From: Methyloversatilis sp. XJ19-49
GTDB taxonomy: Bacteria; Pseudomonadota; Gammaproteobacteria; Burkholderiales; Rhodocyclaceae
Assembly (NCBI RefSeq): GCF_024580145.1
Contig: NZ_JANINI010000011.1
Coordinates: 90,153-154,152, forward strand
Length of the DNA: 64,000 nucleotides
Direction of reading: 5' to 3'
Positions within the stretch are counted from its first letter, which is position 1. Each line of letters starts with the position of its first letter. Shown piece by piece: positions 35,261-45,977 of the stretch. The position numbers were made by a program, and so were the translations under genes. The notes beneath the pieces are model-generated. The model searched no databases and had not been told where the DNA came from. It saw only the letters and a list, made by a program, of their open reading frames with translations.

Positions 35261-35755
35261 TCAGGCCTTAAATCGAATCTTCTTTGCCACTGCATCCGGC
35301 AGCCACGGGCGCAGGGCGATTGCTGCGGTTTCCAGCGGCGGCGTCAGCGCCGCCGCGCGCCACCACGGTTGTTCGGGGGCGGGCGTGAACGCTGCGCCGA
35401 CCACGATCAGAAGCAGTATAAATGCGGCCCGAGCCAGCCCAAACAAGCCCCCGAGCACCCGATCGGGAAAATCAAGTCCGGTCGCCTTGATCAGCGAGCG
35501 CAAAACCCAACGCAGCACGCCGCACAACAGCAGCACCGCGACGAAGGCGAGCGCGAAACCGCTGACCATGCGCAAGCCCGGATCCTGCAGGCCGGCCGGC
35601 AGCAGCGTGGCGACGTCGCCACCGAATTGTCGGGCGACGATGAAGGCGAGCACCCACGCCGCCAGGGCAATCACTTCGCTGACCAGACCGCGCATCAACC
35701 CGATTGCCGTGGACACCGCCACGATGGCGATCAGGATGTAGTCCAGCACGGTCAT
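35261..35755 (-). CDS. cvpA: CvpA family membrane protein
   Basis: A 164-residue inner-membrane protein with four hydrophobic spans, beginning [20 protein letters not shown] and containing [17 protein letters not shown], both typical of CvpA. Its role is poorly understood and is linked to envelope homeostasis and colicin V export. It overlaps the SPOR-domain gene by 4 nt. Confidence 0.92.
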   Translation of the reverse strand: MTVLDYILIAIVAVSTAIGLMRGLVSEVIALAAWVLAFIVARQFGGDVATLLPAGLQDPGLRMVSGFALAFVAVLLLCGVLRWVLRSLIKATGLDFPDRVLGGLFGLARAAFILLLIVVGAAFTPAPEQPWWRAAALTPPLETAAIALRPWLPDAVAKKIRFKA

Positions 35756-36408
35756 GCAGCGGGCGCCACCATGGAACGCATGCCGGCACCTTCAAGCTTG
35801 CGTTGCGCGGCTTCGGCTGCAGCGCGCGTCGGGAACGGACCGACCTTGACGCGCGTCCGGGACTGGCCGTTTTCCAGTTTCACCGGTTCGGTGAAGGTCG
35901 GAAAGCCCAGTTCCTTCGCACGCGCCCGGAGTTTGGCCACATTCGCGGCGTCGCTGAACACGCCCAGCTGCAGTGCGAAGGCCCCCGACTTGCCATCGAG
36001 CAGGGCCGCCACGCGCGACGCTTCGCTCGCCGAAGGGGTCGCAGCAGCCGGCTTGGGCGGCTCTGCCTTCGGTGGCGCGGGAACGGGCGCGGGTGGCGCA
36101 GCTGGTGCGGGCGGTGCAACGGGGGCTGAAGCGGTCGTCGCCGGTGCTGTGGATTCGGTATCCGGCGGCGCGGGCGGAATCATCACGTCGGTATCCGCCG
36201 GTTCGGGGCGCACCGGCTGGGCCAGCGCCGGAAGGCTGTCACGGGGTGGAATGCGCACTGCGATGTCCTGCGCCGGGGCGCGCGGCTCGTGATCCATCAC
36301 GACCGGCAGCACGATGGCCGCGGTCAGCGCGAGCGCGATGGCGCCGAGCAGGCGCCGGCGGGCGCGCTTGCGCAATTCAGTCTGGAGATCGGGTGCGGTA
36401 GAAGCCAC
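35752..36408 (-). CDS. SPOR-domain protein, DedD-like
   Basis: A 218-residue protein with a cytoplasmic N-terminus, one membrane span (residues about 20-37), a long Pro/Ala-rich periplasmic linker (about 75-125) and a C-terminal SPOR domain (FALQLGVFSDAANVAKLRAR, TRVKVGPFPTRAAAEAAQRK). SPOR domains bind denuded peptidoglycan at the division septum. Its place between folC and cvpA is that of dedD. Confidence 0.88.
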   Translation of the reverse strand: MASTAPDLQTELRKRARRRLLGAIALALTAAIVLPVVMDHEPRAPAQDIAVRIPPRDSLPALAQPVRPEPADTDVMIPPAPPDTESTAPATTASAPVAPPAPAAPPAPVPAPPKAEPPKPAAATPSASEASRVAALLDGKSGAFALQLGVFSDAANVAKLRARAKELGFPTFTEPVKLENGQSRTRVKVGPFPTRAAAEAAQRKLEGAGMRSMVAPAA

Positions 36409-36432
36409 GTCGGGCGCATCCTGCGGGTGGGT

Positions 36433-37725
36433 TCAGCCTTTTGAAGGCAGGGGCGAGCGCGCGTATTCGCGCATGACTTCTGCGACGGTGAGGAAGGATC
36501 CGAACACGACGATTCTATCATCTGCACCCACCCGTTCCCGGGTGGCCTGCCATGCGTCGACCGGGCTGGCAAAGGTCGACACGCTGCCCGGAATACCCTG
36601 TCCGGCGATCATTTCGGCGATGTCACCGGCCAGCGTACCGCGCGGGCCGCCGAGGTCGCACAGCATCCAGTGGTCGATCCGCCCCTTGAGCCGGTCGAGC
36701 ACGCCCGCGATGTCCTTGTCGCGCAACATGCCCAGCACAGCCCAGGTTTCCGGGTAGAACCCCATGCTCGACAGATTCTCGTTCAGCACCGAGGCGGCAT
36801 GCGGGTTGTGCGCGACGTCGAAGATGACCGACGGACGGCCGGGCATCACCTGGAAGCGGCCGGGCAATTCGACTGTCGCCAGCCCAAGCCGGATGTCGCC
36901 GACGGATACCGGAACCTTGTCGGACATGGCGTCCAGCGCCGTGATCACCGCCGATGCATTGAGCAGCTGGTTGGCACCGCGCAGCGCCGGATAGCCCAGC
37001 CCGCCACGCTTGACCAGCCGTTCCGGCTCGCGCCGCCAGTAGCCCCACTGCTGCCGGTCACCGGCAAAACCGAAATCGCGGCCGGAAACCTTCAGCACTG
37101 CGCCGATAGCCTGCGCGTACTCGATCACCGTAGCGGGCGGCATCGGATCACCGACGATGGCCGGACGCCCCGCACGGAAGATGCCGGCCTTCTCGCGGCC
37201 GATCAGCTCCCGCGTGTCACCGAGATATTCCATGTGATCGAGATCGACGCTGGTGACGATGGCGCAGTCGGCATCGAACGCGTTTACCGCATCAAGACGG
37301 CCGCCCAGCCCCACTTCCATCACGATCACATCGAGGTCGGCGCGCTCAAACACCTGCCACGCCCCCAGGGTGCCGAACTCGAAATAGGTCAGCGCGGTGT
37401 CGCCGCGCGCCTGTTCGACCTCGGCAAATCCGGCACACAGGGCGTCATCGCTGGCCGGCTCGCCGTTGATCCGGACGCGTTCGTTGTAGGCCAGCAGATG
37501 CGGTGACGTGTAGGTGCCGACACGATAGCCGGCGCAGCGCAGGATTCGTTCGAGCATCGCACAGGTGGAGCCCTTGCCGTTGGTGCCGCCGACGATGAAC
37601 AGCGGGATGGTCTGCGTGATGCCGAGCGCCGCCTTGACGCTGAGCACGCGGTCCAGCCCGAGCTGGATCACCTTCGGATGCAGGCTTTCAAGGTGCTGCA
37701 GCCACTCGGTCAGCGTCAGCGGCAT
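36433..37725 (-). CDS. folC: Bifunctional folylpolyglutamate/dihydrofolate synthase
   Basis: A 430-residue Mur-ligase-fold enzyme that makes dihydrofolate and adds glutamates to folate. P-loop is GGTNGKGSTCAMLERIL, followed by YTSPHLLAYNERVRING, VMEVGLGGRLDAVNAFD and the C-terminal FDVAHNPHAASVL. It is 58 nt downstream of accD. Confidence 0.95.
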   Translation of the reverse strand: MPLTLTEWLQHLESLHPKVIQLGLDRVLSVKAALGITQTIPLFIVGGTNGKGSTCAMLERILRCAGYRVGTYTSPHLLAYNERVRINGEPASDDALCAGFAEVEQARGDTALTYFEFGTLGAWQVFERADLDVIVMEVGLGGRLDAVNAFDADCAIVTSVDLDHMEYLGDTRELIGREKAGIFRAGRPAIVGDPMPPATVIEYAQAIGAVLKVSGRDFGFAGDRQQWGYWRREPERLVKRGGLGYPALRGANQLLNASAVITALDAMSDKVPVSVGDIRLGLATVELPGRFQVMPGRPSVIFDVAHNPHAASVLNENLSSMGFYPETWAVLGMLRDKDIAGVLDRLKGRIDHWMLCDLGGPRGTLAGDIAEMIAGQGIPGSVSTFASPVDAWQATRERVGADDRIVVFGSFLTVAEVMREYARSPLPSKG

Positions 37726-37783
37726 GTGATCGACGGGCCGGGCACGGTTGTCATGCGACGCAGCGGTCGCGGAGCGGTCCGGT

Positions 37784-38653
37784 TCAGCACGTCAATGCCG
37801 GCATGCGTTGCAGCGCGGACAGCAGGCCGGCGATGCGGTCGGGCATTTCGCGGCGATCGACAATCATGTCGACAGCGCCCTTCTCGACCAGGAATTCGGC
37901 CCGCTGGAAGCCTTCGGGGAGCTTTTCGCGCACAGTCTGCTCGATCACGCGCGGGCCTGCGAAGCCGATCAGCGCGCCCGGCTCGGCAATCACGATGTCG
38001 CCCATGAACGCGAAGCTGGCCGATACGCCGCCCATGGTCGGGTCGGTCAGCACTGAAATGAAGGGCAGCTTGTGCTGGGCCAGCTGGGTCAGGGCAGCGG
38101 TGGTCTTCGCCATCTGCATCAGCGAAAACAGGCCCTCCTGCATGCGCGCGCCGCCGCTCGCCGCGATGCAGACGAAGGGAAGGCGCTGTTCGACCGCGAC
38201 GCGCACGCCGCGCACGAAGCGTTCACCGACGACCGAACCCATTGATCCACCGAGAAATTCGAACTCGAAACAGGCGACTACCACCGGCACGGTCCGGATC
38301 GCGCCTTGCATGACGATGAGTGCATCACCTTCGCCGGTTTCGTCGGCGGCCGCGTTCAGACGGTCGGCGTAGCGCTTGCTGTCGCGGAACTTCAGCGGAT
38401 CGACCGGCATGACCTCGGCACCGATCTCGAAGCGGCCTTCACGGTCGAGCAACGCATCCAGCCGCACGCGGGCGCGTACGCGCGAATGGTGATTGCACTT
38501 CGGGCAGACGCCGGTATTGGCGGCCAGATCAGCGGTGTAGAGCACCGCTTCGCAGGCCGGGCACTTCGACCACAGGCCCTCGGGAACCGACTTGCGCCCG
38601 GCAGTCTCGCTGCGATTGATCTTTGGCGGCAGCAGCTTCTGCAGCCAGCTCAT
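37784..38653 (-). CDS. accD: Acetyl-CoA carboxylase carboxyltransferase beta subunit
   Basis: A 289-residue AccD. The N-terminal zinc ribbon has CPACEAVLY and, after a spacer, CPKCNHHSR. The carboxyltransferase core includes [19 protein letters not shown] and [20 protein letters not shown]. It pairs with AccA encoded elsewhere. The start overlaps the trpA stop by 4 nt. Confidence 0.97.
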   Translation of the reverse strand: MSWLQKLLPPKINRSETAGRKSVPEGLWSKCPACEAVLYTADLAANTGVCPKCNHHSRVRARVRLDALLDREGRFEIGAEVMPVDPLKFRDSKRYADRLNAAADETGEGDALIVMQGAIRTVPVVVACFEFEFLGGSMGSVVGERFVRGVRVAVEQRLPFVCIAASGGARMQEGLFSLMQMAKTTAALTQLAQHKLPFISVLTDPTMGGVSASFAFMGDIVIAEPGALIGFAGPRVIEQTVREKLPEGFQRAEFLVEKGAVDMIVDRREMPDRIAGLLSALQRMPALTC

Positions 38654-39462
38654 GCCGCCACCTCGACGCTGTCCATCGCGGCGCGGATGCCGCTCAGCAG
38701 CGTCTTCACGCGCGGCAGTATTTCATCTGCCGGGCTGTTCTCGATTTCCTCGATGATGCGGCTGCCGATGACGACCGCGTCGGCCACGGAAGCCAGCGCC
38801 TTCGCCGAGGCGCCGTCGCGCACGCCGAAGCCGACGCCGACCGGCAGGCCGACCATGTCGCGGATCAGCGGAATGCGCTTCGATACGGCATCGATGTCGA
38901 TGTGGCCGGCACCGGTCACGCCTTTCAGCGACACGTAATAGATGTAGCCGCTGCCGATTTCGCCGACGGCGCGGATCCGCACGTCGGTCGAGGTCGGCGC
39001 CAGCAGGAAGATGACATCCAGACCGGCCGCGCGCACCACCTTGGCGAATTCGCGCGACTCTTCCGGCGGGTAATCGACGACCAGCACGCCATCCGCACCG
39101 GCGGCCGAAGCCGCGTCGGCGAAGGCATCGACACCCATGGCCTCGATCGGGTTGGCATAGCCCATCAGCACCACCGGCGTCGTCGTGTTGCGGGTGCGGA
39201 ATTCAGCTACCGCCGCGATCACCTGGCGCAGGGACACCTTCTTGAGCAACGCCCGTTCCGACGCGCGCTGTATCGTCGGGCCGTCGGCCATCGGGTCAGA
39301 GAAAGGCACTCCGAGCTCGATGATGTCGGCGCCCGCCTCGACCAGCGTGTGCATCAGGGGCACCGTGACCGACAGGTCGGGGTCGCCCGCGGTGACGAAT
39401 GGAATCAGCGCCTTGCGACCGGCGGCGTCCAGCGCGGACAGTGTTTGAGTGATTCGGGACAT
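38650..39462 (-). CDS. trpA: Tryptophan synthase alpha subunit
   Basis: A 270-residue TrpA, which cleaves indole-3-glycerol phosphate. The catalytic Glu is in [19 protein letters not shown], and the catalytic Asp in [16 protein letters not shown] is the phosphate loop. ATG 39462 gives the family N-terminus ([11 protein letters not shown]); the longer frame to 39579 runs into the trpB 3' end. Confidence 0.96.
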   Translation of the reverse strand: MSRITQTLSALDAAGRKALIPFVTAGDPDLSVTVPLMHTLVEAGADIIELGVPFSDPMADGPTIQRASERALLKKVSLRQVIAAVAEFRTRNTTTPVVLMGYANPIEAMGVDAFADAASAAGADGVLVVDYPPEESREFAKVVRAAGLDVIFLLAPTSTDVRIRAVGEIGSGYIYYVSLKGVTGAGHIDIDAVSKRIPLIRDMVGLPVGVGFGVRDGASAKALASVADAVVIGSRIIEEIENSPADEILPRVKTLLSGIRAAMDSVEVAA

Positions 39463-39526
39463 TTTCGGAAACCGTCGCCGGGCGGCTTCCGCCACCCGGC
39501 CGACAACAGGATGGTGGAAAAGCAGG

Positions 39527-40759
39527 TCAGAACGCGATGCCGGACTTCTCGGCCACGGTGTGCATGTCCTTGTCGCCACGGCCGGACAGATTGACCAGCA
39601 GCACCGCGTCCTTAGACATGCCGGCCGCCATCTTCATTGCGTAGGCGACGGCGTGCGACGATTCGAGTGCCGGAATGATGCCTTCCATGCGGCAGGTCTT
39701 GTGGAAGGCCGCCAGAGCCTCCTCGTCATCGATCGCCACATACTCCGCACGGCCACAGTCCTTGAGCCAGGCGTGTTCCGGGCCGACGCCCGGATAGTCG
39801 AGGCCGGCCGACACCGAATGCGTTTCGATGATCTGACCGTTCTCGTCCTGCAGCAGATAGGTACGGTTGCCGTGCAGCACGCCCGGGCGCCCGGCACACA
39901 GCGACGCCGAATGCATGCCGGACGAAATGCCGTGCCCGGCCGCCTCGACGCCGATCAGACGCACGTCCGGATAGGGAATGTAGGGATAGAAGATGCCCAT
40001 CGCATTCGATCCGCCACCGACGCAGGCGATCACGGCGTCAGGCTGACGGCCGATCATTTCCGGCATCTGCCACTTGCACTCTTCGCCGATGACCGACTGG
40101 AAGTCACGCACCATCATCGGATACGGGTGCGGACCGGCCACGGTACCGATGATGTAGAAGGTGTTGGCGACATTGGTCACCCAGTCGCGCATGGCTTCGT
40201 TCAGCGCGTCCTTCAGGGTCTTCGAGCCGCATTCGACCGGCACCACCGTGGCACCGAGCAGTTTCATCCGATAGACGTTGGCCGCCTGACGCTTCACGTC
40301 CTCGCTGCCCATGTAGACCACGCATTCCATGCCGAGCCGGGCGGCGATCGTCGCAGTGGCAACGCCGTGCTGGCCGGCACCGGTTTCCGCGATCACGCGC
40401 GGCTTGCCCATGTGCTTGGCCACCATGGCCTGGCCGATCACGTTGTTGATCTTGTGTGCGCCGGTGTGGTTCAGGTCTTCGCGCTTGAGGTAGATCTGCG
40501 CGCCACCGGCCACTTCGGACAGGCGGCGTGCATGGAAGATCGGGCTCGGGCGGCCGACGTAGTGCTTCAGCTCATACTCGAATTCGGCCCGGAAAGCAGG
40601 CTCGTCCTTCAGTGATTCGTAGGTGTCCCGCAGCTCATCGAGCGCGGCGATCAGGGTTTCCGCAACGAAAGTGCCGCCGTACGGACCAAAATGCCCGGTC
40701 GTGTCCGGCAGGTTGTAGGCGGAGGCAGATACCTCAGCCGGCAGGTCGAGCTTCCCCAT
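39527..40759 (-). CDS. trpB: Tryptophan synthase beta subunit
   Basis: A 410-residue PLP enzyme that condenses indole with serine. The PLP lysine is in HTGAHKINN, with [15 protein letters not shown] and the glycine-rich GGGSNAMG loop. Its 5' end overlaps the trpF 3' end by 26 nt. Confidence 0.97.
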   Translation of the reverse strand: MGKLDLPAEVSASAYNLPDTTGHFGPYGGTFVAETLIAALDELRDTYESLKDEPAFRAEFEYELKHYVGRPSPIFHARRLSEVAGGAQIYLKREDLNHTGAHKINNVIGQAMVAKHMGKPRVIAETGAGQHGVATATIAARLGMECVVYMGSEDVKRQAANVYRMKLLGATVVPVECGSKTLKDALNEAMRDWVTNVANTFYIIGTVAGPHPYPMMVRDFQSVIGEECKWQMPEMIGRQPDAVIACVGGGSNAMGIFYPYIPYPDVRLIGVEAAGHGISSGMHSASLCAGRPGVLHGNRTYLLQDENGQIIETHSVSAGLDYPGVGPEHAWLKDCGRAEYVAIDDEEALAAFHKTCRMEGIIPALESSHAVAYAMKMAAGMSKDAVLLVNLSGRGDKDMHTVAEKSGIAF

Positions 40760-41369
40760 TTTCCACTCCTGATATGAACGCAGCCACCCTGGCCACGTCC
40801 TTGATTCCTTTGGCGGATTCGACTCCGCTGCTCACATCGACCGCAGCCGGTGCCACACGCCGAACCGCGTCTGCCACATTTTCCGGATCCAGGCCGCCGG
40901 ACAGAATGACCGGCAGCGTAAGGTCGGGCGGGATCAGCGACCAGTCGAAGCTTTTGCCGGAGCCCCCCCAAGCCTCGGAGTAGGCGTCCAGCAGCAGCGC
41001 TCGCGCTGCACGAAACCTGACCGCGTATTCTAGCAAATCCAGCCCGGGCCTCACCCGGACTGCTTTGATGTAGGGCAGGCCGAAACGTTCGCAATCATCC
41101 GGCGTCTCGTCGCCATGGAACTGCAGGCAATCAAGACGCGCTTCGCTTGCGGCTTCGCTGATCAATCCCGCATCTTCATTGACGAACAGGCCGACCCGCG
41201 TGACGAACGGCGGCACCCGTGACGCCAGCACCGCCGTCCGCTCAACCGTCACCGCACGCGGGCTGGGCGGATAGAGCACGAAACCGACGGCATCGACACC
41301 GAGCGCGAGCGAAGCTTCGAGATCGGTCTCGCGGGTGAAGCCACACACCTTGATACGGGTCTTGCGCAC
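40734..41369 (-). CDS. trpF: Phosphoribosylanthranilate isomerase
   Basis: A 211-residue TIM-barrel enzyme of tryptophan synthesis, with catalytic Cys in [20 protein letters not shown] and a late [10 protein letters not shown] phosphate site. First of the trpF-trpB-trpA-accD run. Confidence 0.96.
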   Translation of the reverse strand: MRKTRIKVCGFTRETDLEASLALGVDAVGFVLYPPSPRAVTVERTAVLASRVPPFVTRVGLFVNEDAGLISEAASEARLDCLQFHGDETPDDCERFGLPYIKAVRVRPGLDLLEYAVRFRAARALLLDAYSEAWGGSGKSFDWSLIPPDLTLPVILSGGLDPENVADAVRRVAPAAVDVSSGVESAKGIKDVARVAAFISGVENGEARPAG

Positions 41370-41410
41370 CTTGGGTCCTCGGGAGTGATCGTAGCAGCAT
41401 CAGCCGGGCG

Positions 41411-42205
41411 TCACTCCGGTCCGATGGGCGGAAGTCGCAGCCCATACTGGACTTCCGGCAGACGCCACGCCGCATCGTAGCCCACACCGACCAGATAGAG
41501 GCCACTGGAAGAAAAAGTCGGCGCACCCAGGCGCCGGTCCCGTCCCGCCAGCAGTTCGCCCAACCACGACGGATCACGACGGCTGCATCCCACTTCTACC
41601 AGCGCGCCGACGATGTTGCGCACCATGTGATGCAGAAACGCGTTGGCCGTCAGGTCGAGCATGATCCAGTCGCCCCGGCGCACCAGCGACAGCCCCGTCA
41701 AGCTGCGTACGGGACTGCGCGCCTGACATTCCGAGGACCGGAAGGCGGAAAAGTCATGCGTGCCGATCAGATCGGCGCCAGCTGCCAACATGCGGACTTC
41801 GTCGAGCGGACGGTGGAACCAGCCGGCAAGCGTGGCCGCCAGCGCCGGACGCACAGGATGGTTGTAGAGACAGTAGCGGTAGCTGCGAGAATGCGCCGAA
41901 AAGCGCGCGTTGAAATCTCCGGCCACCGGCGCGGCCCAGCGCACCGCAACCGACGGCGGCAACTGCGCATTGCAGCCGCGTACCCATGCCGTATCGGGGC
42001 GATGCGCCGACGTGTCGAAATGCACCACCTGCGCCGTCGCATGGACACCGGTGTCGGTGCGGCCGGAGGCCTGCACGCGAACCGGATGCGCCGCGATGGA
42101 GGACAAGGCGGCTTCCAGCGTGTCCTGCACCGTCGGTCCGGTCGCCTGTGACTGCCAGCCACGAAAGGCCGATCCGTCGTATTCGACACCCAATGCAAGG
42201 CGCAT
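41411..42205 (-). CDS. truA: tRNA pseudouridine(38-40) synthase
   Basis: A 264-residue TruA. It has LGVEYDGSAFRGWQSQ at the start, catalytic Asp in ASGRTDTGVHA, and HDFSAFRSSECQARSPVR and AFLHHMVRNIVG downstream. ATG 42205 gives the family N-terminus. It begins 1 nt after the stop of the upstream membrane-protein gene, so the two are coupled. Confidence 0.95.
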   Translation of the reverse strand: MRLALGVEYDGSAFRGWQSQATGPTVQDTLEAALSSIAAHPVRVQASGRTDTGVHATAQVVHFDTSAHRPDTAWVRGCNAQLPPSVAVRWAAPVAGDFNARFSAHSRSYRYCLYNHPVRPALAATLAGWFHRPLDEVRMLAAGADLIGTHDFSAFRSSECQARSPVRSLTGLSLVRRGDWIMLDLTANAFLHHMVRNIVGALVEVGCSRRDPSWLGELLAGRDRRLGAPTFSSSGLYLVGVGYDAAWRLPEVQYGLRLPPIGPE

Positions 42206-42206
42206 G

Positions 42207-42833
42207 TCAGGCCCAGTACCAGAGTGCAAGCAGGCAGCCGGCAACGGCCAGCACGACAAGATCCAATGCAGCAAGAGGCGCACACGCCTCGACCGGAAGG
42301 GGCGTTCCACTGTCGCCTTCTTCCAGCCACGAACGCCAATTGCGTCCCGGCACCTGATGATCGATTTCGTGCAGTACCAGTTGCAGGCGCAAGGCGAAGC
42401 TTCCGGGCGATGGATGATCCGCCGACAGCGGATGAACCAGCCGGTGGATGGCTCCGGTCAGTCGGGCCGGTGTCATCCGGTCCAGCAGTACGGCAACGGC
42501 AGCGGCCATGCCGATCAGCTTGCTCATGGCCGACAGTGCGGCCAGCAGGCCTTCGACGCTCGGACCCGCCGGGAGATCGGGTATCAGCAGACGCCCGGGC
42601 GTAGCGAGCGCGAAGGTGAGCAGGATGGCCAGCAGGAGCCAGCGCAGACGGCGTACCAGACGAAGGAAAGGATGGGCGGCCCACAGCAGGGCGCACGTGA
42701 TGGAAATGGCCGACCACAGCTCGTGCCAGGGCGAGCCCGCCACCTGCCCGGCGAGCAGCCAGACCAGCCAGAGTGCGAGCAATGTCGCCGCATGCAGGCG
42801 GGGGGCGGCAGGGTCAGTGTCGGTGGCGTACAT
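42207..42833 (-). CDS. Predicted membrane protein, possibly CbiQ/EcfT-like
   Basis: A 208-residue protein with about four to five hydrophobic spans (ATLLALWLVWLLAGQVAG, WLLLAILLTFALATPG and a C-terminal LAVAGCLLALWYWA). The layout is loosely like the T component of ECF transporters, but I see no clear family signature and no partner ATPase or S component nearby. It is inserted between fimV and truA, which are often direct neighbours. ATG 42833 is preferred over 42896. The inverted repeat at 42839-42859 touches its start. Confidence 0.6.
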   Translation of the reverse strand: MYATDTDPAAPRLHAATLLALWLVWLLAGQVAGSPWHELWSAISITCALLWAAHPFLRLVRRLRWLLLAILLTFALATPGRLLIPDLPAGPSVEGLLAALSAMSKLIGMAAAVAVLLDRMTPARLTGAIHRLVHPLSADHPSPGSFALRLQLVLHEIDHQVPGRNWRSWLEEGDSGTPLPVEACAPLAALDLVVLAVAGCLLALWYWA

Positions 42834-42838
42834 GGGGG

Positions 42839-42859
42839 TGACGCAGGAAATTTGCGTCA
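42839..42859. promoter_or_regulatory. Inverted repeat TGACGCA-N7-TGCGTCA, candidate operator
   Basis: Perfect 7-bp arms separated by 7 bp, ending 5 bp upstream of the start codon at 42833. Position suggests a repressor or autoregulatory site, or a leader hairpin over the ribosome-binding region. Confidence 0.45.
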
Positions 42860-42943
42860 AGCATAGCGCCGGGCGAGGCCGGGACAAACAGGACACGCGT
42901 GGAGGATTTCAGCCGGGGCGCGAGTGTGTGTGCTGCAGGGAGC

Positions 42944-42965
42944 GGATCGGCGCGAAGGCCGATCC
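42944..42965. repeat. Hairpin just downstream of fimV
   Basis: GGATCGGC and GCCGATCC around a 6-nt loop, starting 20 bp after the fimV stop in its direction of transcription. No T-run, so at most a weak or factor-dependent terminator. Confidence 0.45.
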
Positions 42966-42984
42966 ATCCGCTGCAATGCCTCGT

Positions 42985-45837
42985 TCAGGCAAGTTTCGCG
43001 AGCATTTCACTCGCCTGCGACTGCTGATCTGCCGTGCCTTCGCGCACCACTTCCTGCAGCAGCTCGCGCGCACCTTCCTTGTCGCCCATCTCTTCATAGG
43101 CGCGCGCGAGTTCAAGCTTGGTCTCCGCTTCTTCGGCTGCCGTTTGCGGCGGCTCCTCGGTCGCGAGCATGTCTTCCGGATTGATCACGGTGGATACCGA
43201 CGATTCGCTCAGGTCGGGCAGTGCCTGCGGCGGTGGTTCGTCGAACGCCTGCACCGCATCACCGACCACATCCGTTTCCAGCGCATGCAGCGGGTCGCCG
43301 ACAATGTCGGTTTCCAGCGTGGACAGATCGGTACCCAGATCAAGATTGATGTCAGACAGGTCGATCACCGGTTCGGCCGCCGCCTGCGCCGGCGCATCCG
43401 ATGCGTCGAAATTGAAGTCGATCAGATTGCCGACATCCGTGCGCTCGAGATCGACCACTGCACCACTGGCCGCGGTATCCGGCTCGGCATCGCCCGCTGC
43501 CGGCAATGACAGATCAAGATCGAATCCCTGCGACGACTGGGCAAGCGACTCCGCCGTATCTGCGACATTCTTTTCAAGGACGACCGTGCTGACATCCTTC
43601 CTGGATTCGTCGGACGTGAAGTCAAGCCCAAGATCGAAATCAAGCGAGGAATCGGCGTCGGACTCCTCACCCGGTTTGGTCATCGTCGTGGCCACGCCAA
43701 CCGCGGGCGCTTCCGGAAGCGGCTCGGCGGACTGGATGTCGAGATCGAAATCGAGATCCGCATCGGCCTTCGCTGCCGGCACTTCCGGGGCACCGAGGTC
43801 GAGCTTGTTCAGATCGAGCGCAATCGTCGGTTCGCTTCCCGATGCAAGCTGTCCAATGTCACCCGGCAAGGTCCAGGTATCGCGCATCTTGTCGGCGCCC
43901 GACACGACGACGGTAGCCGCCATCGACGCCTGTTCGTCGAAACTGTCATCCGGCGCATCGCTGCCGCCGTACAGCGGATTGGTGGGATCAACCGAGCGGC
44001 CCAGCAAGGCGGCCTTTTCCCAGTCGGCACCACGACCACCGGTCTGCGCATAGAGCTCGGTCGCCATCGTTTCGAATGGCTTGACCGATTTCCGCTGAGC
44101 GTAGATCTCGAGCAGCTTCAGATGGATTGCGTGACGGCTCGGCTCGGTCTTAAGCGCTTCGAGCAGGATTTCTTCCGCCTGCGCATCGCGTCCGTACGCC
44201 ATGTAGACGTCTGCTTCCGCCACCGGATCAACACCCTCGTCAGCGTCGATGGACGACAGCGAAGACTGGCTGAAATCGGTCTGGATGGAGCTGGCGCTGG
44301 TATCGACGCTCTGGCCGCCGCCCGTTGCGCCAATCACCGACGATGCGGCAGGCGCTGCTTCAAGACCGGCTGTGGTCGAAGGCGTTGCGTCCGGCACGGC
44401 CTGACGAGCCTTCGACTTGCGGTAGCCCAGATAACCGAGCACCAGCAGCAATACGGCGCCCAGACCACCCAGCGTCTTCGGATCGGAGAACAGTCCCGGC
44501 TGTTCAGGTTCCACTGCAGGTTCAGGTTCGGGCGCCGGCGCGGGTGCGGCGACCGGCGGCGCGGGTTCCGCACTGGGCGGCTCGACCGCCACCGGCGGTT
44601 CGGCTGGTTTCTCTGCCGGCTTCTCATCTGCGAGTGCCACCAGATCCGGTACTTCCTTCTCTTCGGGTTTGGCCGCATCGGCTGCGAGATCCGGCACCGG
44701 CTTTTCCGACGGCGCGACCGCAGGCGCCGGAGCCGGCGCTGGAGTCGGCGCGGGCGCAGGCGGCGTTGCCGCCTGCTGCTGAGCCTGTGCCATCGGGGTG
44801 TTTTTCAGTTCGACCAGCTTCTGCAGCTCCCGCACGTTTCGTTCGAGATCTGCCAGACGACTGCTGGCATCCTTGAGCGCGCGTTCCTTGGCAACCACCT
44901 CTTCTTCAAGCGCACTGATCTTGCGGTCGCTTTCGGCAGCGGATTTCGACACCCTGACCTGGTCGGATGCCGCCGCTGCAGACGGTGCACGATCGTCGAC
45001 CCGCGCCTCGATCCTGCCGGACGCGGCGCGGCTGCCGGTGTCTGCCGCCGACGTTGAATCAGCCACGGCACCCGCCAGACGGGCACGATAGGCGGCGAAG
45101 TCACTGGTCTGGGCCAACACGATCTTGCGCGCTTCCTGCGGCGAAACGGCTTGCGCAGCAGACTGATCCGGAATCGCGAGAATGCGCCCGGCACGCAGGC
45201 GATTCATGTTGCCGTTGTCGAAGGCTTCGGGATTGGCCTGAACCAGCGCCACGAGCATCTGGTCGAGACTGACGCCGGCCGGCACGTACTCACCTGCAAT
45301 ACGACTCAGCGTATCGCCGCGCTTCACTTCATAGCTGTTGTCAGCGGGCGCAGGCGGCGGCGCGGCGGGAACCCTCGTCACTGCACGAGGCTCTGCACTC
45401 TTGACGACAACCGGATCGACCGGCGCCTGGCGCGGCATGTCGGCCGGGTCAAGCAGGAAGGTGTATTCGCGAACCAGCTTGCCGGACGACCAGTTCAGCT
45501 CGATCAGGACATCCAGATAGGGTTCGTTGACCACCCGTTCGCTGGTCACGACCAGCACCGGACGCGACCCGCGCTTTTCGACCGCGACCTTGACGCCGCT
45601 CAGGCTGGTGGCGTATTCCACGCCAGCCTGCTTGAAGGCACTTGGCGGCGCGAGCCTGGCGGTCATCGAAGCGAGTTCATCCGCACTGGCGGACAGCTCG
45701 ACTTCTGCACGGAGGGTCTGTCCGATAGCGGACTGAACGGTGAGTTTGCCCAGACCTGCTGCACCGGCTGTCAGCGGAAGTGCTGACAGCAACGCGGTCA
45801 ACAGGCGGATCGAATGTTTTTTATCGCTATGACGCAC
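42985..45837 (-). CDS. fimV: FimV/HubP-family polar motility and pilus assembly protein
   Basis: A 950-residue inner-membrane protein. It has a signal peptide (1-26) and a FimV N-terminal domain (LGKLTVQSAIGQTLRAEVEL). A LysM peptidoglycan-binding domain (YEVKRGDTLSRIAGEYVP) and a coiled coil (about 285-345) follow. Next come a Pro/Ala-rich stretch and one membrane span near 480-495 (GGLGAVLLLVLGYLGY). A long acidic cytoplasmic region ends in the FimV C-terminal TPR-like motif (LARAYEEMGDKEGARELLQE). It organises the cell pole for type IV pili and flagella in relatives. The start is GTG 45837 with GAGGAAAA upstream. Confidence 0.93.
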   Translation of the reverse strand: MRHSDKKHSIRLLTALLSALPLTAGAAGLGKLTVQSAIGQTLRAEVELSASADELASMTARLAPPSAFKQAGVEYATSLSGVKVAVEKRGSRPVLVVTSERVVNEPYLDVLIELNWSSGKLVREYTFLLDPADMPRQAPVDPVVVKSAEPRAVTRVPAAPPPAPADNSYEVKRGDTLSRIAGEYVPAGVSLDQMLVALVQANPEAFDNGNMNRLRAGRILAIPDQSAAQAVSPQEARKIVLAQTSDFAAYRARLAGAVADSTSAADTGSRAASGRIEARVDDRAPSAAAASDQVRVSKSAAESDRKISALEEEVVAKERALKDASSRLADLERNVRELQKLVELKNTPMAQAQQQAATPPAPAPTPAPAPAPAVAPSEKPVPDLAADAAKPEEKEVPDLVALADEKPAEKPAEPPVAVEPPSAEPAPPVAAPAPAPEPEPAVEPEQPGLFSDPKTLGGLGAVLLLVLGYLGYRKSKARQAVPDATPSTTAGLEAAPAASSVIGATGGGQSVDTSASSIQTDFSQSSLSSIDADEGVDPVAEADVYMAYGRDAQAEEILLEALKTEPSRHAIHLKLLEIYAQRKSVKPFETMATELYAQTGGRGADWEKAALLGRSVDPTNPLYGGSDAPDDSFDEQASMAATVVVSGADKMRDTWTLPGDIGQLASGSEPTIALDLNKLDLGAPEVPAAKADADLDFDLDIQSAEPLPEAPAVGVATTMTKPGEESDADSSLDFDLGLDFTSDESRKDVSTVVLEKNVADTAESLAQSSQGFDLDLSLPAAGDAEPDTAASGAVVDLERTDVGNLIDFNFDASDAPAQAAAEPVIDLSDINLDLGTDLSTLETDIVGDPLHALETDVVGDAVQAFDEPPPQALPDLSESSVSTVINPEDMLATEEPPQTAAEEAETKLELARAYEEMGDKEGARELLQEVVREGTADQQSQASEMLAKLA

Positions 45838-45977
45838 CGCGTTTTCCTCGCGCGCTAAAACCCAAATCTCAAAATAACATCATGGTCTTAGCACTGCAAG
45901 CTAAACAGTCGCTTTATGTTGCGATACTGTCTGTTACGACACATCACGCACAGAGAGCGCGATGTGTCGATGCGTGG

